This document shows, in pieces, positions 20,475 through 29,713 of a stretch of 64,000 nt of DNA. Source of the DNA: Hyphomonadaceae bacterium (GTDB taxonomy: Bacteria > Pseudomonadota > Alphaproteobacteria > Caulobacterales > Hyphomonadaceae); the NCBI GenBank assembly GCA_030697555.1, contig JAUYPV010000009.1:1-64000 (forward strand). Direction: 5' to 3'. The notes beneath the pieces are model-generated. The model saw only the letters and a list, made by a program, of their open reading frames with translations. It ran no database searches and was not told where the DNA came from. The position numbers and the translations under genes were made by a program. The first letter of the stretch is position 1. Every line of letters begins with the position of its first letter.

Positions 20475-21790
20475 TCCGGCTTCGACTTCGCGGCGCGTTC
20501 GCGCCGTAGCTTAGCCAACTGGTCGAGTTTTTCTTTGATCGGGCCTTCGCGGCCGGCGCCCTTGGGCTCGTAGAAGGTCTGGCGTTCCATGCCGTCCGGG
20601 AAATAGTTCTGGCCGGAGAACTGGCCCTCGGCCTCGTGGTCGTACTCGTAGCCCGAGCCGTAGCCGAGGGACTTCATCATCTTGGTGGGCGCGTTGAGGA
20701 TGTGCTGCGGCGGCATCAAGGAGCCGGTCTCGCGCGCGGCGGCTTTCGCGGCGCCGAAGGCCTTGTAGGCGGCGTTGGACTTGGGCGCGGTGGCGAGGTG
20801 GATGACGGCCTGGGCGAGCGCGAGTTCACCTTCGGGCGAGCCGAGACGTTCGTACGCTGCGGCGGCTTCGTTGCAGATCATGAGCGCGGTGGGATCGGCG
20901 AGGCCGACGTCTTCGCTGGCGGCTCGGATCATGCGGCGGGCGAGGAAGAGCGGGTCTTCTCCGCCTTCGAGCATGCGGGCGAACCAGTAGAGGGCGGCGT
21001 CTGGATCGGAGCCTCGCGTCGCCTTGTGCCAGGCGGAAATGAGATTGTAATGTTCTTCTCTATCTTTGTCATAAGCCGGCGCTCGCTTCTGCAGAGCGGC
21101 CATGAGGGCTGCGCCATCGAGCGGTGTGGAGCGGTTCCAGGCGAAGACTTCTTCAAGCAGGTTGAGGAAGTAGCGGCCATCGCCGTCGGCCATCGCCATC
21201 AGCGCGGCGCGGGCATCTTCAGTGAGCGGCGCAGGTTTGCCCATGTGCTCTTCGGCGCGGGCGAGCAGCTTGGCGAGCGCTGCCTCGTCGAGGCGCTTCA
21301 GCACCATGACCTGCGTTCGGGACAGGAGCGCGCCGTTGAGTTCGAAGCTGGGATTCTCGGTCGTGGCGCCGACCAGCGTGACGACGCCGCGCTCCACGAA
21401 TGGCAGGAAACCGTCCTGCTGGGCGCGGTTGAAGCGGTGGATCTCGTCGACGAACAGCAGCGTGCCTTTGCCCGTCGAGCGCAGGCCTTCGGCTTTCTCG
21501 AAGGCGGCGCGGAGGTCCTTCACGCCGGAGAAGATGGCGGAGAGCTGTTCGAATTCGAGGCCGGCGCGCTTGGCCAGCAGGCGGGCGATGGTGGTCTTGC
21601 CCGTGCCGGGTGGGCCCCAGAGGATCAGGCTGGCGAGGCGGCCCTGCGCGAGCATGCGGCCTATGGGGCCTTCGGGACCCAGCAGGTGATCCTGGCCGAC
21701 GACTTCCTCGAGCTTTTCCGGACGCAAGCGATCAGCCAGCGGCCGGGGCGCTTCGTCGGTCAGTCCTGCAGCCTGAAAAAGATCGCTCAC
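20471..21790 (-). CDS. rarA: Replication-associated recombination protein A (AAA+ ATPase)
   Basis: LADRLRPEKLEEVVGQDHLLGPEGPIGRML, WGPPGTGKTTIARLLA, LLFVDEIHRFNRAQQDGFLP. Confidence 0.95.
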   Translation of the reverse strand: MSDLFQAAGLTDEAPRPLADRLRPEKLEEVVGQDHLLGPEGPIGRMLAQGRLASLILWGPPGTGKTTIARLLAKRAGLEFEQLSAIFSGVKDLRAAFEKAEGLRSTGKGTLLFVDEIHRFNRAQQDGFLPFVERGVVTLVGATTENPSFELNGALLSRTQVMVLKRLDEAALAKLLARAEEHMGKPAPLTEDARAALMAMADGDGRYFLNLLEEVFAWNRSTPLDGAALMAALQKRAPAYDKDREEHYNLISAWHKATRGSDPDAALYWFARMLEGGEDPLFLARRMIRAASEDVGLADPTALMICNEAAAAYERLGSPEGELALAQAVIHLATAPKSNAAYKAFGAAKAAARETGSLMPPQHILNAPTKMMKSLGYGSGYEYDHEAEGQFSGQNYFPDGMERQTFYEPKGAGREGPIKEKLDQLAKLRRERAAKSKPE

Positions 21791-21836
21791 GCTAGGGATG
21801 TAGCGCGGACGGGCAAAGCATTCCAGCCAACCCGGA

Positions 21837-23327
21837 TCAGCCTTGTAGGGTGATTTCCTTGCGTTCGCCGTTGCGATCGATCGCGAGGCGCCAAACGCGG
21901 TCGGGGCTGCTTTCAGAGCGTTTGATGGCGGCTTCGAGATCCTGCGGTGTGCGGATCACGGACCCGTTCACTTCGCGGATGATGTCGCCGGGCTGGAAGC
22001 GCAGCGACGCGGCGATCGTGCGGGCCGGCACCGAGAAGATCATCACGCCGCTCTGGAATTTAAACGGATCGAGGCCGATGTTTTCGGCCAGCGCCGGCGA
22101 TGTCTGGACGACGACGGCGCCGGTGAATGGATTGCGGCCCTTTACCTGGAGCTGCTCTTCCTTCGCGCTGCCTGGAGGAGCTGCGAGCTTGGCGCGTAGC
22201 AGCTTCGGCTGGCCCTTGGTGATGATGCTGAGGTCGACGGTTTCGCCTTCGGCCTTCGTGGCGGCGATGAACTTCATGCCCTTGTCGTCGAACACTTCGC
22301 GGCCATCGATCGACAGGACGAGATCGCCTTTCTTCAGGCCGGCTTTTTCCGCGGGGCTGCCAGGATAGACATCCGAAATCAGGACGCCCTTCGGACGGTC
22401 GAGGTTGAGCGATTGGGCGATGGCGTTGGTGACGACGTCACCCTTTGCGCCGAGCCAGGGGCGGACGAGCGTGCCGCCGTGGACGGCGGCGTCGACAACG
22501 CGCTTCACCATTTCGGACGGAATCGCAAAACCGATGCCGTTGGAGCCGCCGCCGCGCGAGAAGATCATCGAGTTCACGCCGACCAGCCGGCCGCGCATGT
22601 CGACCAGCGCGCCGCCGGAGTTGCCCGGGTTGATCGAGGCGTCAGTCTGGATGAAGGACGAGTAGTCGGAGACACCCACGTCGGTGCGGGCGAGCGCGGA
22701 GACGATGCCGCTGGTGACCGTCTGGCCGACGCCGAACGGGTTGCCGATAGCGATGACGAGATCGCCGACCTGCACGCCGCGTGTATCCGCATAGTCGAGG
22801 GTCGGCAGGGCCTGGCCCTTGGTATCGATCTTGAGGACGGCGAGATCGGTGCGATCATCCTTCATCACCAGAACCGCCGGGAATTCACGGCGGTCGTTGA
22901 GGACGACGCGGAACTGTTCGCCTGCCTCGACGACGTGGTTGTTGGTGACGATGACGCCGTCTGCGCCGACAATGACGCCCGAGCCGAGCGAGTTGTCGAC
23001 CTTCTCGTTGCGCGTCTGCGCGCCGCCGCACAGGCGAGAGAAGACCGGGTCATTGGCGTAGGGACAATTGGAGCGCGTGACGGTGACGCTGGAATAGACA
23101 TTCACCACCGCGGGCGCCGTGCGCTGCACGATCGGCGCGAAAGACTCCTGCATGCTCACCTGGGAGGTGGGCGCGTAGCGTTCGACCTGCGGCGAGGGTT
23201 CGGGCTGGGCCGATGTGACGACTGGCTTCTCGTTCTGGACAAGCTGGCCGAGCGCTGGGACGCCCAACATCACCAGCGCCGTTACAAGCGAAGCCGACAC
23301 AACGAGGAGGATATTCTGCCTGTTCAT
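21837..23327 (-). CDS. Do-family periplasmic serine endoprotease (DegP/HtrA-like) with PDZ domains
   Basis: GSGVIVGADGVIVTNNHVVEAG, DLAVLKIDT, INPGNSGGALVDMRGRLVGVN; two PDZ-like segments. Confidence 0.93.
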   Translation of the reverse strand: MNRQNILLVVSASLVTALVMLGVPALGQLVQNEKPVVTSAQPEPSPQVERYAPTSQVSMQESFAPIVQRTAPAVVNVYSSVTVTRSNCPYANDPVFSRLCGGAQTRNEKVDNSLGSGVIVGADGVIVTNNHVVEAGEQFRVVLNDRREFPAVLVMKDDRTDLAVLKIDTKGQALPTLDYADTRGVQVGDLVIAIGNPFGVGQTVTSGIVSALARTDVGVSDYSSFIQTDASINPGNSGGALVDMRGRLVGVNSMIFSRGGGSNGIGFAIPSEMVKRVVDAAVHGGTLVRPWLGAKGDVVTNAIAQSLNLDRPKGVLISDVYPGSPAEKAGLKKGDLVLSIDGREVFDDKGMKFIAATKAEGETVDLSIITKGQPKLLRAKLAAPPGSAKEEQLQVKGRNPFTGAVVVQTSPALAENIGLDPFKFQSGVMIFSVPARTIAASLRFQPGDIIREVNGSVIRTPQDLEAAIKRSESSPDRVWRLAIDRNGERKEITLQG

Positions 23328-23510
23328 GCGAGCGCCCTTATGCACCGTAACGGCCGCCAGGCGCAGGCCCGGCAGACCGCAATCTACCACCGGTCGGAGC
23401 TAGGCACGAATTTCGGCACAAACAAGGCTGTAGCGCGCAGCCTTCAACATGGATGTAAAACCATTGTTCCGGCTGAAGGTGCAGCTCCAGCCGTTCAGCC
23501 GGAGGGCTGA

Positions 23511-24212
23511 CTATTGCGCGCCGTGGAACGAGAAAACAGCGCTGGTTTTCTCCAGGACGCCGTTCCCGTCCCCGAAATCGGACACCGCAAAATCCCGAAC
23601 ACGGCGCAGTCGCGACCGAGGCAGGAAAGCCCGCCCGGGATCGCCAACTAGCGCGCCAATGCCGGACTCCAGACAGCGATCGAGAAAGCGCGTGACCCGT
23701 GCGGCGAGCTCGGGCTCATAGAAAAGATCGCCGATCAGGACAAGGTCCACGGGAATCGGAGGGCCGGAGATCAAATCGCCGGGGATGGACGAAATGGTGA
23801 CGTCGTTCGCTGTGGCGTTGAGGCCGAGCGCTACGAGGGCGTTGACGTCGATATCGGATGCGAGCACTTCGCGCGCGCCGGCCTTCGCGGCGGCGATGCC
23901 GACGATGCCTGAACCCGCCCCAAGATCGAGCACGCGACGTCCTGCCACGACATCCGGCTGATCGAGGAGGTAACGCGCGAGGGCGATCCCGCCCGCCCAG
24001 TGATAGGCCCAGTACGGAGAAGTGGACTCACGCTGACCCAGATTGGCAAGATGCGATAATCCGCTCGAGCGATCGGCCTGGTGGAGACGAATTTCGGGAA
24101 CTGTACGCACCGGAACGATCGGCAGTCTGGTCCTGATGAACAATTCCAAAGATTCGCGAGGTTGTGGATCAGCGACGAACCCTTGCCCTCTCTCGCCGCA
24201 ACGCCCGCTCAT
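23511..24212 (-). CDS. Class I SAM methyltransferase (ETFB lysine methyltransferase-like)
   Basis: RRVLDLGAGSGIVGIAAAKAGAREVLASDID, LVLIGDLFYEPELAARVTRFLDR. Confidence 0.8.
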   Translation of the reverse strand: MSGRCGERGQGFVADPQPRESLELFIRTRLPIVPVRTVPEIRLHQADRSSGLSHLANLGQRESTSPYWAYHWAGGIALARYLLDQPDVVAGRRVLDLGAGSGIVGIAAAKAGAREVLASDIDVNALVALGLNATANDVTISSIPGDLISGPPIPVDLVLIGDLFYEPELAARVTRFLDRCLESGIGALVGDPGRAFLPRSRLRRVRDFAVSDFGDGNGVLEKTSAVFSFHGAQ

Positions 24213-25828
24213 AACGCCTCGAATTTGGACGACGCGGTGAACCGCATCTCACAGACGAGGCCTTCCGGCTCGAACTTCAAATTCACCTTGCCGCCAAACT
24301 CGCGCGCGAGCCCGGTCTGCAACAAATTGGAGCCGAAACCGCGCCGGGTCGGGAGCGTGACCGGCGGTCCGCCCTTTTCGGTCCACACCATTTCGATCCT
24401 GGACGGATCGGAGGCCCGATCCACCGTCCATGCGACGGCGACCGAGCCGGCCGGCGCCGAAAGCGCCCCGTACTTGGCTGCGTTGGTCGCCAGCTCGTGA
24501 AAGGCCATGTGCAGGGTGACCGCGGCCTCGGAAGCGAGCCGGATCGGGGGACCCGCGACCTCCACATGGTGGCCCACGCCGTTTCTCGCGGCGTAGGGAG
24601 CGAGCGTGCGGCTGACGACATCCTCAAGGCTTGCTCCTTGCCATGAGTTGGCCGTCAACAGGTCGTGCGCCATCACGAGCGCCTGAATTCGCCCGTCGAA
24701 CGCAGCGACAAACTCCTTGGGATTTTGCGCTGTCATGCTCGTCTGCAAGGCGATCGACTGCACGCTTGCCAGCGTATTTTTGACCCTGTGATTGAGTTCG
24801 GCGATCATCACCCTCTGCCGCTGCTCGGTCTGCTTGCGCTGAGTGATGTCGAGCGACACGCCCATGGCTCGAATGGGAGAGCCGTCGGCGCCGTACTCGG
24901 CGCGACCGCGAACGAGCATCCAGACGATCTCGGCGTCCGGGCGGATGACGCGGTACTCCACCTCGAGATCCTGGCGCATCGCGAAAGCCTCCGCGATCTT
25001 CTGATTCCGGCGCTCGCGGTCGTCGGGATGGACCAGCTCAAGCATGTCGTCATAGGTGAAGGGGGCCGAGGATAGCCAGCCATAGTCCCGCCGGCAGATG
25101 TCGGACGTGATGAGTTCGTTGCTCTGAAGATCCAGAGCCCACGTACCAAGGCGCGCGGCGTTGAGGGCAACGTCAAGCTGCTCTGTCTTGAGGCGATCGA
25201 CGTCTTTCAGTTTCTCGTTGGCTTCGGCGAGGCGCTCCAGAGCGTGCTTCAGCTCTCTATTGGCCTCCTTGATCTGCGCGCCGCCACGCAGCACCTCGGC
25301 CTCCATGCGTTCGGCCCTGGCGATTGCGGTTTCGATCTTCCTGGCGAATTCCGCGTCCGTCCGCTCGCGCATGAGTATGAACTCGGTGACGTCCTCGACG
25401 CGGTGAATGATGTAGTCGATCTTGCCGTCTGGTCGGTGGACTGGGGTGTTGACCGGACTCCAGTACTTCACCTCGAACCGGTCTGACCCATCGCGCACCG
25501 GAATGTCGTACTTCTGGACTCCCATCCCATCCGGGGCGCGGTCGCGCAGCACCCGATCCAGCGAGGAGCGAAGGTCGCTCACCCCGGTTGCCGAGCTGTC
25601 GTCGGGATTGTCGGGAAACACGTCGAATAGTCCCCGGCCCAAAATGGCCGCGCGCTCGGTTCTCGTGGCCGCAAGGTAGGCGTCGTTCACGGCGGCGATG
25701 GTGAAGCGAGGCGCATCCGCGCGCAGCAGCAGATAGGGATTTGGCGCCGCATCAAATATCCGGCCAAGATCCTCGCCGTCCGGGAGGGCTACGCGGGGCG
25801 GTATGGCGGCGTCTTTGCTCATGCGCAT
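24209..25828 (-). CDS. PAS-domain sensor histidine kinase, HWE family
   Basis: Two PAS-like regions; IAELNHRVKNTLASVQSIALQTS; HELATNAAKYGALS; VEVAGPPIRL. Confidence 0.9.
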   Translation of the reverse strand: MRMSKDAAIPPRVALPDGEDLGRIFDAAPNPYLLLRADAPRFTIAAVNDAYLAATRTERAAILGRGLFDVFPDNPDDSSATGVSDLRSSLDRVLRDRAPDGMGVQKYDIPVRDGSDRFEVKYWSPVNTPVHRPDGKIDYIIHRVEDVTEFILMRERTDAEFARKIETAIARAERMEAEVLRGGAQIKEANRELKHALERLAEANEKLKDVDRLKTEQLDVALNAARLGTWALDLQSNELITSDICRRDYGWLSSAPFTYDDMLELVHPDDRERRNQKIAEAFAMRQDLEVEYRVIRPDAEIVWMLVRGRAEYGADGSPIRAMGVSLDITQRKQTEQRQRVMIAELNHRVKNTLASVQSIALQTSMTAQNPKEFVAAFDGRIQALVMAHDLLTANSWQGASLEDVVSRTLAPYAARNGVGHHVEVAGPPIRLASEAAVTLHMAFHELATNAAKYGALSAPAGSVAVAWTVDRASDPSRIEMVWTEKGGPPVTLPTRRGFGSNLLQTGLAREFGGKVNLKFEPEGLVCEMRFTASSKFEAL

Positions 25829-25991
25829 CCCCCGTTCGCTCCAGAATTGGCATTCTGATCGCCCGACCGGCGCTATATACTTACGCTAAATCGCGCGCGC
25901 GGCCTGAGGATAGATTGGTGTTTTCTCGGGCCGCGAATAGCCTTAGAATTCGCCACCCTGTTTGCAAAGGACAGTTGTCGCAGGCGGGCTG

Positions 25992-26034
25992 AACGCTGAT
26001 CGTTACCGACCAATGCAACGCTAATCGTTACCGA
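25992..26034 (+). repeat. Two 18-bp direct repeats upstream of the receiver gene
   Basis: aacgctgatcgttaccga (25992-26009) and aacgctaatcgttaccga (26017-26034), one mismatch, 25-bp period. Confidence 0.8.
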
Positions 26035-26055
26035 TGCGGCGGAAGGCGACGAGGA

Positions 26056-26436
26056 ATGGGGGATGTGACCGTATCCGAACCGAAAGGGAGGGTGCTCATT
26101 GTCGAGGACCAGTTCCTTGCATCTGAATTTCTGAGGATCTGGACCGAGGCCTATGGGTTCGAGGTTTGCGGCATAGCAACCTCAGCCGACTCGGCCATCG
26201 AACTCGCGAAGCAGCACAAGCCCACCCATGTACTGATGGATGTCCGCCTCGAGGGTGAGAAGGACGGCGTTGACGCCGCGCTGGCGATTGAGGGGCTCAT
26301 GAATGCGCGCATCATCTACTGCACTGGCTCCAGCGAACCCTCGACGGTGAAGCGGATCAACAGCGACCATCCCTTCGAGATTCTCTTCAAGCCGATCGAC
26401 GCCAAGCTGCTGGGTGAAGCACTGCTGAGACCCTGA
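26056..26436 (+). CDS. Stand-alone response regulator receiver protein (CheY-like)
   Basis: RVLIVEDQFLASEFL, HVLMDVRLEGEKDGVDAA, IIYCTGSSEPSTVK, FEILFKPID. Confidence 0.9.
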   Translation: MGDVTVSEPKGRVLIVEDQFLASEFLRIWTEAYGFEVCGIATSADSAIELAKQHKPTHVLMDVRLEGEKDGVDAALAIEGLMNARIIYCTGSSEPSTVKRINSDHPFEILFKPIDAKLLGEALLRP

Positions 26437-26458
26437 CGATGTGCCGTTCGAAAACGAA

Positions 26459-26484
26459 AAAGGCCGCCCGGTGGGGCGGCCTTT
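26459..26484. terminator. Rho-independent terminator between receiver gene and rplQ, probably bidirectional
   Basis: 11-bp stem aaaggccgccc / gggcggccttt with a 4-nt loop; T-run on the minus strand (cctttttcg). Confidence 0.85.
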
Positions 26485-26505
26485 GAGTTGGGAATTCAAA
26501 TTGGC

Positions 26506-26928
26506 TCAGGCGTCTTCCATCTCGGCCTGGGCCGCGACGCGGGCGCGGTCGTCGGCGCCTTTGGCCTCTTCGTCGCGATCGACCAGTTCGATGACGGCCA
26601 GCGGGGCGTTGTCGCCATGGCGGAAGCCGGCTTTGAGGACGCGGGTGTAGCCGCCTTTGCGGTCCTTGTAGCGGTCAGCGAGCGTGTCGAAGAGCTTCAC
26701 CACCACATCGGCTTCCTTGAGCTGCGAGGCAGCCAGGCGGCGATTGGCGAGGCCGCCCTTTTTACCGAGCGTGACCAGCTTGTCGACGACGGCGCGGAGT
26801 TCCTTCGCCTTCGGGAGCGTGGTGGTGATCTGCTCGTGGCGGATCAGCGCGCCGGCCATGTTCGCGAACATCGCCTTGCGGTGCGAGGCGGTGCGGTTGA
26901 GTTTTCTGAGCGCGAAACCGTGGCGCAT
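26506..26928 (-). CDS. rplQ: 50S ribosomal protein L17
   Basis: [45 protein letters not shown]. Confidence 0.98.
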   Translation of the reverse strand: MRHGFALRKLNRTASHRKAMFANMAGALIRHEQITTTLPKAKELRAVVDKLVTLGKKGGLANRRLAASQLKEADVVVKLFDTLADRYKDRKGGYTRVLKAGFRHGDNAPLAVIELVDRDEEAKGADDRARVAAQAEMEDA

Positions 26929-26961
26929 GTCACTACCCGGCCCTTATCGGGCCGCTCCTAA

Positions 26962-27999
26962 TCAGGTGTGGTCTTCGTACTTCTTGGCGAGCTCTTCGAT
27001 GTTCTCCGGCGGCCAGGACGGAACGTCCATGCCGAGGTGGAGGCCCATCGAGGCAAGCACTTCCTTGATCTCGTTGAGCGACTTGCGGCCGAAGTTCGGG
27101 GTGCGGAGCATTTCCGCCTCGGACTTCTGGATGAGGTCGCCGATGTAGACGATGTTGTCGTTGCGCAGGCAGTTGGCCGAACGCACCGAAAGCTCGAGCT
27201 CGTCGACCTTCTTGAGCAGCACCGGGTTGAAGCCCAGGTCCGGCTCGTCGTCGGCAGCGGAAGCTGCGACCGGCTCGTCGAAGGTAATGAGGAGTTGCAG
27301 CTGGTCCTGCAGGATGCGCGCGGCGTAGGCCACGGCGTTCTCCGGCGTCACCGAACCATCAGTCTGCACTTCGAGGGTGAGCTTGTCGTAGTCGAGGACC
27401 TGGCCGGCGCGGGTGTCTTCCACCAGAACGCTGACGCGCTCGACGGGCGAGAAGATCGCGTCGATCGGGATGAAGCCGAGCGGCGAGTCATCCGGACGGT
27501 TGCGGTCGGCGGGGACATAGCCCTTGCCGGTGGCGACCGTGAACTCGATGCGGAGATCCGCGCCCTCGTCGAGGTGGCAGATGATGTGGTCGGGGTTGAG
27601 GATCTCGATGTCCGAGGACGTCTCGATCTGGCCGGCTTTCACCGGGCCGGCGCCGGAGGCCTTCAGCGTCATGCGCTTGGGCGTGTCCGAGATCATGCGG
27701 ATCGCGACGCGCTTGAGGTTGAGGACGATGTCGGTGACGTCTTCGCGGACGCCGGGGACCGACGAGAATTCGTGGACCACGCCATCGATCTGGATGCCGG
27801 TGATTGCGGCACCCTGGAGCGAGGACAGCAGAACGCGGCGCAGAGCGTTGCCCAGCGTCGTGCCGAAGCCGCGCTCGAGCGGCTCGATGACCAGTTTCGC
27901 CTTACGCAGGGCGTCGCGGTCGTGTTCCACCACCGGACGGTTGGGGCGGATCAGGTCTTTCCAGTTTTTGTCGTTCACCGAAGCGGCGGGTTGCGCCAT
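26962..27999 (-). CDS. rpoA: RNA polymerase subunit alpha
   Basis: [28 protein letters not shown]; alpha[48 protein letters not shown]. Confidence 0.98.
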   Translation of the reverse strand: MAQPAASVNDKNWKDLIRPNRPVVEHDRDALRKAKLVIEPLERGFGTTLGNALRRVLLSSLQGAAITGIQIDGVVHEFSSVPGVREDVTDIVLNLKRVAIRMISDTPKRMTLKASGAGPVKAGQIETSSDIEILNPDHIICHLDEGADLRIEFTVATGKGYVPADRNRPDDSPLGFIPIDAIFSPVERVSVLVEDTRAGQVLDYDKLTLEVQTDGSVTPENAVAYAARILQDQLQLLITFDEPVAASAADDEPDLGFNPVLLKKVDELELSVRSANCLRNDNIVYIGDLIQKSEAEMLRTPNFGRKSLNEIKEVLASMGLHLGMDVPSWPPENIEELAKKYEDHT

Positions 28000-28051
28000 T
28001 TCTGAATGCCTCTCAGTTAGTGCCGGGTTCCGAACTTACAGCAGCCGTCAA

Positions 28052-28501
28052 CTAGACGCGGCGGCGTTTGGGCGGACGGCAGCCATTGTGCGGTACGGAC
28101 GTGGTGTCGTGGATCGTGGTGACGGTGAAGCCGACCGCCTGGAGCGCGCGCAGCGCCGACTCGCGGCCCGAGCCCGGGCCGTGGACGAGAACTTCCAGCG
28201 TCTTCATGCCGTGTTCCATCGCCTTCTTGCCGGCGTCTTCGGCGGCGACCTGGGCGGCATACGGCGTCGACTTGCGCGAGCCCTTGAAGCCCATCGTGCC
28301 GGCCGACGACCAGGAGATCGTGTTGCCCTGCGCGTCGGTGATGGTGATGATCGTGTTGTTGAAGGACGCATTCACGTGGGCGACGCCCGACGCGATGTTC
28401 TTGCGTTCGCGCTTCTTGACGCGGCCGCCCTTGTCCTTGTCGCCCGACGAGGACGATGCGGGGGCCGATGTTGCCGGAGCAGCAGTTGCTTCGCGAGCCA
28501 T
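28052..28501 (-). CDS. rpsK: 30S ribosomal protein S11
   Basis: [42 protein letters not shown]; extended N-terminus. Confidence 0.98.
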   Translation of the reverse strand: MAREATAAPATSAPASSSSGDKDKGGRVKKRERKNIASGVAHVNASFNNTIITITDAQGNTISWSSAGTMGFKGSRKSTPYAAQVAAEDAGKKAMEHGMKTLEVLVHGPGSGRESALRALQAVGFTVTTIHDTTSVPHNGCRPPKRRRV

Positions 28502-28517
28502 GATCTATCTTTCTCGC

Positions 28518-28886
28518 TTACTTCTTCTTGCCGGCGATGGCCTTTGCGGGGCCCTTGCGCGTGCGTGCGTTGGTGTGAGTGCGCTGGCCGCGGACCGGGA
28601 GGCCCTTGCGGTGACGCAGGCCGCGGTAGCAGCCGAGGTCCATGAGGCGCTTGATGTTCATCGCCACTTCGCGGCGGAGGTCGCCCTCGACGATGTAGTC
28701 GGCATCGATCGTTTCGCGGATTTTGAGGACTTCCGAGTCAGTGAGCTGGTTCACGCGGCGAGCCGGCTCGATGCTCAGCTTGGAGGTGATTTCCCGCGCC
28801 TTGGCGGGGCCGATGCCATGGATATAGGTCAACGCGATTTCGACGCGCTTTGCGGTCGGAAGGTTCACGCCTGCGATACGGGCCAA
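28518..28886 (-). CDS. rpsM: 30S ribosomal protein S13 (probable TTG start)
   Basis: [36 protein letters not shown] at 28886-28884 preceded by GGAGAGG. Confidence 0.95.
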   Translation of the reverse strand: MARIAGVNLPTAKRVEIALTYIHGIGPAKAREITSKLSIEPARRVNQLTDSEVLKIRETIDADYIVEGDLRREVAMNIKRLMDLGCYRGLRHRKGLPVRGQRTHTNARTRKGPAKAIAGKKK

Positions 28887-29020
28887 AGTGCCTCTCCTGA
28901 ACGTCCGCCAATTCCCTCGGGAAACGGCTCTGAAACTCTCTCGAAATGCGAGCGCGACGCACATAGCAGCGCAGCGCCTTGGCGGCGCGGCGAAGCGATG
29001 GGCCCGTCGCGGAAGCCGCC

Positions 29021-29048
29021 GTTATAGAGGGCTAACCTGCCCCGTCAA
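29021..29048 (-). promoter_or_regulatory. Sigma70-type promoter for rpsM-rpsK-rpoA-rplQ
   Basis: Minus strand TTGACG-N16-TATAAC. Confidence 0.65.
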
Positions 29049-29093
29049 CCGGTTATTTGCTCTTCGTTTTCACCCTTTCCAGGCCCCAACCCG

Positions 29094-29109
29094 GCCCGGT
29101 TTTCCGGGC
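29094..29109. terminator. Possible terminator hairpin downstream of adk
   Basis: gcccgg-tttt-ccgggc; no strong T-run on the minus strand. Confidence 0.35.
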
Positions 29110-29125
29110 TGTTTTCAGCGGTTTT

Positions 29126-29713
29126 CTAGTCCGGTTTTGCCGGCTTCCCGGCGCCGTCCAGGCAGCCAGAGATGGCAGCGGCGACCTTGTCCGGGCTGGC
29201 CATGCCGTCGATCTCGGTCAGTTTCCCCTCTTTGGCGTATTTCGGCAGGAGGGGGGCTGTCTGGGCGTTATAGGCGACCAGGCGCTTCTTGAAGGCGTCC
29301 GGATTGTCGTCGGCCCGGCCCTCGTCCTCGAACCGCTTGGTGACCCGGGCCAGGAGGGCGGCCTCGTCGACCTTCAGCCGGATGACCGAATCGACCTTTT
29401 TGCCGCGTTTGGCCAGGGAGGCGTCCAGCGCCTCGGCCTGCGGGATAGTCCGGGGGAAGCCGTCGAAAATGAAGCCGGGGGCCTTGGGGTTCCGGTCGAG
29501 CTGTTCCTCGATCAGGGCAATGACGATCTCGTCCGAGACCAGGCTGCCGGAATCCATGATCCCGGCGACCTTCTTGCCAAGCTCGGTTCCGGACGTGCGG
29601 GCGGCGCGCAGCATGTCGCCAGTGGACAGCTGGATGAAGGCCCGTTCGGCGACGAGCTTCTTGGCCTGGGTTCCCTTGCCCGCAGCGGGCGGGCCAAACA
29701 GGATCAGGTTCAC
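29126..29713 (-). CDS. adk: Adenylate kinase
   Basis: MNLILFGPPAAGKGTQAKKLV, IQLSTGDMLRAA, FIFDGFPRTIPQAEAL. Confidence 0.96.
   Translation of the reverse strand: MNLILFGPPAAGKGTQAKKLVAERAFIQLSTGDMLRAARTSGTELGKKVAGIMDSGSLVSDEIVIALIEEQLDRNPKAPGFIFDGFPRTIPQAEALDASLAKRGKKVDSVIRLKVDEAALLARVTKRFEDEGRADDNPDAFKKRLVAYNAQTAPLLPKYAKEGKLTEIDGMASPDKVAAAISGCLDGAGKPAKPD

Noticed and set aside
25829-26055. EcfG promoter for the kinase/receiver pair
   Set aside because: No GGAAC element on either strand of this intergenic region.
26459-26484. Possible mobile-element end
   Set aside because: It is a simple rho-independent terminator hairpin with a minus-strand T-run.
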